Assembly: GCF_012911975.1 (NCBI RefSeq) | Contig: NZ_SMDQ01000002.1 | Span: 62,001 to 126,000, forward strand | From: Nodosilinea sp. P-1105 | GTDB lineage: Bacteria; Cyanobacteriota; Cyanobacteriia; Phormidesmidales; Phormidesmidaceae | Length of the DNA stretch: 64,000 bases | Direction of reading: 5' to 3' | Shown here: positions 57,759-64,000 of the stretch, one piece after another | How the letters are laid out: each line of letters begins with the position of its first letter | How positions within the stretch are numbered: position 1 is the stretch's first letter | Position numbers and translations under genes: made by a program | Notes under the pieces: model-generated | Told to the model about the DNA's origin: nothing | Database searches by the model: none | Seen by the model: only the letters and a program-made list of their open reading frames with translations

Positions 57759-57786
57759 CTACAGATCCCGAGCTGGGCTTGGTATA
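57759..57786. repeat. 28-bp intergenic repeat, copy 2
   Basis: Identical to 12815-12842. Confidence 0.9.
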
Positions 57787-57826
57787 AACCCGTAATTCTT
57801 AGACACCACTCTTTCTTCCTGTAACC

Positions 57827-58396
57827 ATGATTTTAGCGTCAACCACCTCTGATACAGCCGTTCTGCTGGAGACGCTGCACTTTGCGGCCGTAAAACACCA
57901 AAACCAACGGCGCAAAAACAAAGAGGCCACCCCCTATATTAATCATCCCATCGCCGTAGCTAGACTATTGGTCGGCGAGGGGCAGGTCACTGACTTGGTC
58001 ACCTTACAAGCGGCCATTCTGCACGACACCCTAGAAGATACCAACACTACGGCCACAGAACTGGACGAGCATTTCGGTGCTGCGGTGCGACAGGTGGTCG
58101 AGGAAGTCACCGACGATAAGCGTCTGCCCAAAGAAGAGCGCAAGCGATTGCAAATTGAGCATGCGCCGCACTTATCTAGCCGGGCGAAACAAATCAAAAT
58201 CGCTGACAAAATTAGCAATGTGCAAGACATGATTGCGTCGCCCCCAGTGGGTTGGCCCTTGGAGCGGCGGCTAGCCTACCTGGACTGGTCCGAGCAAGTC
58301 ATTGCCGGTTGCCGGGGTTGCAGTCCCTCCCTAGAAGCCCTGTACGATCAGATCATGGAGCAGGGACGGCAAAAGTTAGCCGCCAATCCTACCTAA
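57827..58396 (+). CDS. HD-domain protein, MESH1/SpoT-hydrolase-like
   Basis: TPYINHPIAVARLL...AILHDTLEDTNTTATEL...IKIADKISNVQDM. Confidence 0.85.
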   Translation: MILASTTSDTAVLLETLHFAAVKHQNQRRKNKEATPYINHPIAVARLLVGEGQVTDLVTLQAAILHDTLEDTNTTATELDEHFGAAVRQVVEEVTDDKRLPKEERKRLQIEHAPHLSSRAKQIKIADKISNVQDMIASPPVGWPLERRLAYLDWSEQVIAGCRGCSPSLEALYDQIMEQGRQKLAANPT

Positions 58397-58466
58397 CCCG
58401 AAACTAGGATAACGCTGTCCCCTGATCGGGAGGGGTGGATCAAAACGCATACATCAGTAGTATCAA

Positions 58467-58538
<72 letters not shown>

Positions 58539-58548
58539 CTATTTAACG

Positions 58549-58633
58549 TGGTGGGCCGGGCTGGATTCGAACCAGCGTAGGCGTAGCCAGCGGATTTACA
58601 GTCCGCCCCCATTAACCACTCGGGCACCGACCC
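58549..58633 (-). tRNA. tRNA-Tyr(GTA), 3' CCA apparently encoded
   Basis: GGGTCGGTGCCCGAGTGG...GGACTGTAAATCC...GGTTCGAATCCAGCCCGGCCCACCA; long variable arm. Confidence 0.93.
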
Positions 58634-58749
58634 GCCCTATCCACGATTTATAATCCTAGCATGGATGGTGAAGGATTAAAGGTCGCCAATGAAAATCACC
58701 CGAATTATTTTACTGAGAGTGAAATTTGGGGATCAGCCCCCGGTCAAAC

Positions 58750-59208
58750 CTAGCCCCGGTAGATCAACCAGGCCAACCCCCAACCAATCAGTACCCCTAT
58801 CCCACCAAATCGCGCGGCTTGCCAAAAGGGCTCTCGCAGGTGCTGCCAAGACAGGACTCGACTGGCCAGGTCGAGTTCAAAGTCAGTGACCTCGGCTTGA
58901 AGTTGGGCCACTTCTATCTGGACCATCTGGTGGTCTGAGTTGGACCCAGCGTCTTGGACCTGCTGAAGTTGAACCAGGTTGCCCACGCCCGTCCGCAGTC
59001 GTTTCAGGCGTTCTTCTAGATGGCTCAATTGCTGTAATAACTCTGGCAAAGACGATGATGGGACATTAGCCCCCTGACCGTCTGATCCTGGGCCAAGGGA
59101 ACCTTGTTGAGAGGAGCGCCGAACTTGGCGATCGCGGGGCTTAATCATGCACAATACAGAAAGAAACAGAACGAACAGCGTAACTCTGCTGTTCTTAGTT
59201 AACCCCAA
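58750..59208 (-). CDS. Hypothetical coiled-coil protein with C-terminal TM
   Basis: Heptad-rich middle; FWQAARFGGIGVLIGWGLAWLIYRG at the C-terminus. Confidence 0.55.
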   Translation of the reverse strand: MGLTKNSRVTLFVLFLSVLCMIKPRDRQVRRSSQQGSLGPGSDGQGANVPSSSLPELLQQLSHLEERLKRLRTGVGNLVQLQQVQDAGSNSDHQMVQIEVAQLQAEVTDFELDLASRVLSWQHLREPFWQAARFGGIGVLIGWGLAWLIYRG

Positions 59209-59532
59209 TTGGCGCTTGAAACCATGCCACCTGCACCAGATTTTTCGCGACCTGCTACCTCAGATCAGCTCCTGAGCGAGTTATCTACCCTTGAATTGGC
59301 TCAGGCCCTGGCTGAACGCCTAGCCATACAACCCTTAGACTGGCATCGGTTAAACCGCGATCGCAAGATCCGAGCTGGCGAGCAACTGGCTGCCGCCTTG
59401 GTTTACCTACTCCGCCAACAACCCGACGAAGCCCTACCCCGAGCCGAGCAAGCGGTAGGCTGGCTAAACCAGACACTGACCCCTCCCCCCTGCCCCACCC
59501 ATGGCGAGCGAGCTCAAAAAGCAGCCCATTAA
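59209..59532 (+). CDS. Hypothetical small helical protein
   Basis: 107-aa ORF. Confidence 0.45.
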   Translation: MALETMPPAPDFSRPATSDQLLSELSTLELAQALAERLAIQPLDWHRLNRDRKIRAGEQLAAALVYLLRQQPDEALPRAEQAVGWLNQTLTPPPCPTHGERAQKAAH

Positions 59533-59609
59533 AGCTGAGAATCACCTGAGCGATATATTCGGCATGTCCTTTTTGACTGCCTCGGCTAGCCCTGATGGGC
59601 TAAGCTCTC

Positions 59610-60059
59610 CTATCGAATCAGCGGCAGGCGCTTGGGTACTTTCAACGCTTTTCCCAAGTGCAGCTCCCGGCCCCCTTGATTCCAAATCACCTGATCAAAC
59701 ACCTGATACAGGATGTAGAGCCCCCGACCACAGTCCTCGGCATGAAAAATGCATTCCCCAGGGAAGGTATCGTCACAGCTACAGGGATAATTAAACCCAT
59801 GCCCTTGGTCGGCAATCACCCACCAAAGAAAAGTACCGGAAACAGCATACTTAACAGAAACCTGCTTCGTGGGATCTAGACGATTGCCATGTTTAGCGGC
59901 ATTGACCAAAGCCTCCTGTAACCCCAAGCGAAGCTCAGCATGCCAGGACTGAGGCACCTCCGCCAAGAGTAAATCTAGAACGGGGTGGAGGTATAAAGTC
60001 GAAACAAAGCTCAACGTGCTCCATTTCTGTCGGCTAACTGGCGGAGAAACTGCAACCAC
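59610..60059 (-). CDS. ATP-binding protein, anti-sigma regulatory factor type (HATPase_c)
   Basis: LGLQEALVNAAKHGNRLDPTKQV and ADQGHGFNYP. Confidence 0.85.
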   Translation of the reverse strand: MVAVSPPVSRQKWSTLSFVSTLYLHPVLDLLLAEVPQSWHAELRLGLQEALVNAAKHGNRLDPTKQVSVKYAVSGTFLWWVIADQGHGFNYPCSCDDTFPGECIFHAEDCGRGLYILYQVFDQVIWNQGGRELHLGKALKVPKRLPLIR

Positions 60060-60314
60060 TCAACAATCTCCAGAGCCTCTAAGGACGCTATATAGCATCT
60101 GAGCAAGTTTCTCAAAGCTGCACTCTGAGTCAGTTACTGCATCAGTTATTTTGGATACCGTAACCTTAAGCTTCAGCCCTAGAGGTATTCACTCTGGGCT
60201 GTAACAGCTTGAGTCAAGCTAGCTCGAATGCCGAAAATTCAAATGATTAGAAACTAACAGGCAATTTATTATTTAAGTCTACTTTTTCACTATAGCAAAC
60301 TTCGTTATGTATGC

Positions 60315-60980
60315 TTATGTCATTGCCTGGTGCTGCTGAGCGGCTTCAGCCACAATGGGGGACTCGTCTTGGGCGAGTTGCTGTAGGGCGGCTTTGGCTT
60401 CAGGCTGGGAAAATCGAGATAGCGCCTGCACCAGACGATGGCGCACTTGCCAATCGGGATGAGTGGTAAAGGGCAGTAGCACGGGCAAAGCACGATCGTC
60501 TTGCAATTCTCCTAACGCCCCAATCGCAGCGGTGGCAATCAACTCGTTGTCAGAGGTGACGGCCCCTTGCAGCAGGGTAAAGGCTTCAGGTTCGCCGAGT
60601 TCGCCTAAGGCCGCCACAATGCTGAATTTTACCAACCACTCGTCGGTGCTGTGGTACAAAGACATGAGTTCACCATAGATGCTTTTCAGCTGTAAGCCAC
60701 CAATGGTATCGGCTGCGGCTGCCTGGACATCAGGTTCTGGATCCCCGGTGAGGGCTCGACGCAGCAACGCTTCTGCGGTGACTAAATCTTGGTGGCCCAG
60801 GCTGGCCAACTGGCTAACAGCAGCGTAACGAACCCGGGCGTTGCCGTCATTGGCCGCTAGCTGGACCAGTTCAAAGGCTGCGGCAGGGTCCAGTTCCCGC
60901 ATTTGATTCACAGCTCGCAGCCGATCCCCATAGTCTTCGGAATGGAGCAGTTCTCTGACAGAATCTGGGGTAATAGCCAT
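60315..60980 (-). CDS. nblB: HEAT-repeat phycobilisome degradation protein NblB-like
   Basis: MAITPDSVRELLHSEDYGDRLRAVNQMRELDPAAAFELVQLAANDGNARVRYAAVSQLASLG. Confidence 0.8.
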   Translation of the reverse strand: MAITPDSVRELLHSEDYGDRLRAVNQMRELDPAAAFELVQLAANDGNARVRYAAVSQLASLGHQDLVTAEALLRRALTGDPEPDVQAAAADTIGGLQLKSIYGELMSLYHSTDEWLVKFSIVAALGELGEPEAFTLLQGAVTSDNELIATAAIGALGELQDDRALPVLLPFTTHPDWQVRHRLVQALSRFSQPEAKAALQQLAQDESPIVAEAAQQHQAMT

Positions 60981-61100
60981 AGCGTAGTCTTCGGCACACA
61001 TCTGCTCTTTCTACTATCGGCTATTTCGGGGATCAGCGATAGCCCCCTGGGGCGGTTCTCCTGTGGCAAGCTTGGCCTTTAGTCCAACCATCCAATCATC

Positions 61101-61568
61101 ATGCATCTCTCCTCACTGCCGCCCAATTACCATCTGAGACCAGCCCAAACCCACGATCGGTGGCCGATTCGATGGTTGGTGCTGCGGGCCATGCTGGACC
61201 CTACCCAACTGCGTTGGCAACAATTTTGGCTCATTGAATGCGATCGCCACATTGTGGCTTGTGGGCAGTTACGCACCTTTGCCGACAGCCAAGAATTGGG
61301 GAGTTTGGTAGTGCGCCCTGGTTGGCGGCGACAGGGATTGGGGACAACGTTAACCCAACACCTGATCCAGCAGGCCACTCAACCGCTGTATCTGGAATGT
61401 TTGGGGACTGGTCTAGCCCAGTTTTATCGGCGGGTGGGGTTTGTCCCCATTGGTGACAAAGAATTACCCCAAGGCTTGCGGCGGAAGTTTGGGCTGTCTG
61501 GGGCGATCGCCCGTCGCTTGCACCTACCCCTCTACCAAATGTACTGGCCAACATCTGGGCCAGACTAG
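61101..61568 (+). CDS. GNAT family N-acetyltransferase
   Basis: LGSLVVRPGWRRQGLGTTLTQHLI. Confidence 0.9.
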   Translation: MHLSSLPPNYHLRPAQTHDRWPIRWLVLRAMLDPTQLRWQQFWLIECDRHIVACGQLRTFADSQELGSLVVRPGWRRQGLGTTLTQHLIQQATQPLYLECLGTGLAQFYRRVGFVPIGDKELPQGLRRKFGLSGAIARRLHLPLYQMYWPTSGPD

Positions 61569-61570
61569 TG

Positions 61571-62083
61571 CTAATCAGTGCTTCGGGCCATTTCCCGCAC
61601 AATATCGCCCCGGGTTAGCATCCCGACCACTTGCTTTTGGTCATTCACCACCGGTAGGCGACGAATTTTCTTGTCATGCATCAGGTGGGCCGCATCTCGT
61701 AGGGACTTGTCAGGGGTAATCGTAATCACTTTATCCGTCATCACATCTTTGACTAACTGCCCCAGGGCTTTGTGTAGCTCCTGGTTGTATTGGTTCGGAT
61801 TCTTTAGATAGATGACGCTATCTAGCAGCATGATGTAAGCGGGCACATCAACGCCAGTGGTTTGCCACATCAAGTCAGATTCCGACAAAATACCCACCAA
61901 GTTATTGGCGTCGTCAATTACGGGAAGGCCACCGATGTGGTTGTCTGCCAGCAACTGAATGGCATCTTTCAGAATGGTTGTGGGGGTCACCGAAATCGGG
62001 TCGGTGGTCATCACGTCAGCAACGGTTTTAGCCATAGGTAGGGGTGAAAGTTGAGGGATGGTCTTGAGTATAGCTATCACCAT
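61571..62083 (-). CDS. CBS domain-containing protein
   Basis: Two CBS motifs: VADVMTTDPISVTPTTILKDAIQLLADNHIGGLPVID; DVMTDKVITITPDKSLRDAAHLMHDKKIRRLPVV. Confidence 0.92.
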   Translation of the reverse strand: MVIAILKTIPQLSPLPMAKTVADVMTTDPISVTPTTILKDAIQLLADNHIGGLPVIDDANNLVGILSESDLMWQTTGVDVPAYIMLLDSVIYLKNPNQYNQELHKALGQLVKDVMTDKVITITPDKSLRDAAHLMHDKKIRRLPVVNDQKQVVGMLTRGDIVREMARSTD

Positions 62084-62163
62084 GGGTGTGGGTGGTGACT
62101 TATGGACTAAGCCAGCAGCTATAGCTTCATTCTAGAAAAGGTTTTCACCCAACCGATCCCCTG

Positions 62164-63201
62164 TCACAGGTCGTTACAGTAATGTTCTAAAATGTCGGCG
62201 CAATGGGCGATCGCCCCCAGATGGGCAATCTCATAGCCATGGGTGTTGTGGGTCGGGAAGCTGAGACAGGCGGCTCGGGCCACATGGCCAAATTTCATCG
62301 CGATCGAGGCATCGCTACCAAAACCGCTGATGGTCGCCAGTTGAATTGGCAGGTTGTGCTGGGTGGCGGCACGGCGTAGCTCCCAGTTCAGCCCTTCATC
62401 GTAGAGGCCATAGCCGTCCTGGGACAGCAACACTGGAGCATCCCCCGCCTGGATCGGGTATTCAGCGGCGAGGGGGCAAATTTCCAGAGCAATTAGGGCA
62501 TCTAGGCGCTGCCTTTGGGTGAAATATAGCGCCCCCAGGGCCCCCACCTCTTCTTTGGCTGAAGCCACTAAATATACGGTGACGGGTGGAGTGGTCAGGC
62601 GCTCTGCCAGGGTCAGCAAAATGGCCAGGGACGCTTTGTTATCAAGGGTGTAGCTGGCGATGTAGTCCCCCAGGGCAAAAGGCTGCTTGCGGTGCTTCCC
62701 TACCACCACCCGGGTGCCAGGGCGAATCCCGGCTGCCGCTAGTTCTTGGGGCGATCGCTTGGTTTCAATCCAGGCGGTTTCCCAGCGGATGGGCTTAGTC
62801 TCCTGCTGGGCTTTTTGGGGCGACTCATGGGACACATGGCGGGAACCAAAGCTCAAAATGCCGCTGATGGTGTGATAGTCGCCGATTAAGTCCACTACCC
62901 CTTCCCCATACACCCAGGGGTAAGCGCCCCCTAAGTTACGCACCGCCACTCGCCCATCGGTATAAATCGTTTTGACGATCATGCCAATTTCGTCTTTGTG
63001 GCCCGTGATCGCGATCGCGCGGCTCTCATCCTGCCCCGGAATTTTGGCAATAATATTATCCGCCTCATCCTGCCAGTGTTCGACCCCCAGGTCAGTCAAG
63101 AGCTCGATGAGTCGGTGGTTAATTTCCGTCTCGGCCCCACTGGGGGAGTGGCAGAGGACTAGGTCTGCGATGCATTGGAACAGGAGAGTGTGGTGGGGCA
63201 T
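62164..63201 (-). CDS. M42 family metallopeptidase (glutamyl aminopeptidase/endoglucanase-like)
   Basis: IAITGHKDEIGMIVKTI, LDNKASLAILLTLAERL, SAKEEVGALGA. Confidence 0.88.
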   Translation of the reverse strand: MPHHTLLFQCIADLVLCHSPSGAETEINHRLIELLTDLGVEHWQDEADNIIAKIPGQDESRAIAITGHKDEIGMIVKTIYTDGRVAVRNLGGAYPWVYGEGVVDLIGDYHTISGILSFGSRHVSHESPQKAQQETKPIRWETAWIETKRSPQELAAAGIRPGTRVVVGKHRKQPFALGDYIASYTLDNKASLAILLTLAERLTTPPVTVYLVASAKEEVGALGALYFTQRQRLDALIALEICPLAAEYPIQAGDAPVLLSQDGYGLYDEGLNWELRRAATQHNLPIQLATISGFGSDASIAMKFGHVARAACLSFPTHNTHGYEIAHLGAIAHCADILEHYCNDL

Positions 63202-63204
63202 GAG

Positions 63205-63395
63205 GATTGGGGGGAGATGGGGAAGGTGGGGAGGTGGGGAGAGAATTTTGAATTTTGAATTTTGAGTTTTGAACTTTGAACTTTGCTGCCACTGAGTGTG
63301 GGCAAGGCCCTACGCACCAGCTAAGTTCTTCCCTTTGCTACGCACGGGCTACGCCCTACGTTTTTCGTTCTTCGTTTTTCGTTCTTATTTTGAGG
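63205..63395. repeat. Modular repeat, inverted relative of 19473-19756
   Basis: GGGGAGGT heptamers, TTTTGAA heptamers, CTTCCCTTTGCTACGCACGGGCTACGCCCTACG, CGTTTTTCGTTC. Confidence 0.9.
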
Positions 63396-63504
63396 AGGCC
63401 AAAGAGATGGAGAGAATTAGATCTATCTACGGCATTGTGCGGAGGGGCTGTTAGAGGCCAGGTGGCCTTGGGTTGACTAGGGCAGACGAGTCTTCCATTA
63501 TGCT

Positions 63505-64000
63505 GTGCATCAATCCCATTCTTCCCACCCTCAACCGCTACGGTCTCCATCCACTCGCATCACCATCTATCGGTCCAAGCCCGCTTGGCGGCGCTGGCCC
63601 TGGTGGAAGTGGGCTATTGGATTTGGGGTGGGATTGCTGCTGGTTTTGGGGATCAGCCGCCAGTTTCAGGGCCAGGCTTCCCTAGAAACCCTGGATCCAC
63701 TACCCCAGGATCCTTACATTCAGGTGTATTTCAACCAAAATCAAGCCGCCTTCTACACCGATCCCTATCGCCAGATCACGCGCCACGGCGATGATTTAGA
63801 GCAGGTGCTCGTGGATGCGATCGCCGCCGCCAACACCTCCATTGATGTCGCTGTGCACGAGTTTTCCCTACCGGGGGTAGCCCTGGCCCTGGCCCAACGG
63901 CAGCGAGACGGTGTCCCAGTCAGAGTGGTGATTGAAGACACCTACAACACCTCCATGGCAGACCGCAATCGCGGTACCATCGCCCAAATGGAGGACAGGG
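63505..64000 (+). CDS. Phospholipase D-like protein, truncated by window end
   Basis: GTG-start frame: WWKWAIGFGVGLLLVLGISRQF TM, then DDLEQVLVDAIAAANTSIDVAVHEFSLPGVALALAQRQRDGVPVRVVIED; open to the end, so absent from the ORF track. Confidence 0.75.
   Translation, partial: MHQSHSSHPQPLRSPSTRITIYRSKPAWRRWPWWKWAIGFGVGLLLVLGISRQFQGQASLETLDPLPQDPYIQVYFNQNQAAFYTDPYRQITRHGDDLEQVLVDAIAAANTSIDVAVHEFSLPGVALALAQRQRDGVPVRVVIEDTYNTSMADRNRGTIAQMEDR

Overview
This is a cyanobacterial chromosomal window. GCGATCGC (HIP1) octamers are abundant, and it carries pgr5, ssl1498-type, ycf35, nblB-like, DUF3038/DUF4335 and cyanoexosortase genes. Most of it is ordinary core gene content: leuB, glgP, adhE, rimK, lspA/bioY, trhO, a vanadium haloperoxidase, a desaturase and tRNA-Thr/Tyr. 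Four regions stand out. (1) 49.9-54.6 kb looks like a chromosomal integron: an IntI-type integrase collapsed to its N- and C-termini, a region packed with TGGATAAYACC-type motifs, and cassettes separated by three attC-like sites of 85-87 bp. The cassettes encode an orphan AT-rich 399-codon ORF, a SLATT-like membrane protein, a PIN toxin pair and a BrnT/BrnA-like pair. (2) 7.9-10.5 kb is a three-gene minus-strand cluster: a precursor-like protein with a purely acidic N-half and a strongly basic four-Cys C-half, a terminator-like hairpin, a small helical protein and a leaderless subtilase. It is a candidate undescribed peptide system. (3) Modular heptamer repeats lie directly against start codons and have also entered a STAND/WD40 coding sequence in frame. 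(4) Several genes are decayed or frameshifted: a ParM/ParR-like partition remnant, a DUF4347 protein beside cyanoexosortase, and an inositol-phosphatase-like gene. All calls come from reading the sequence and recognising protein families. No database search was run.
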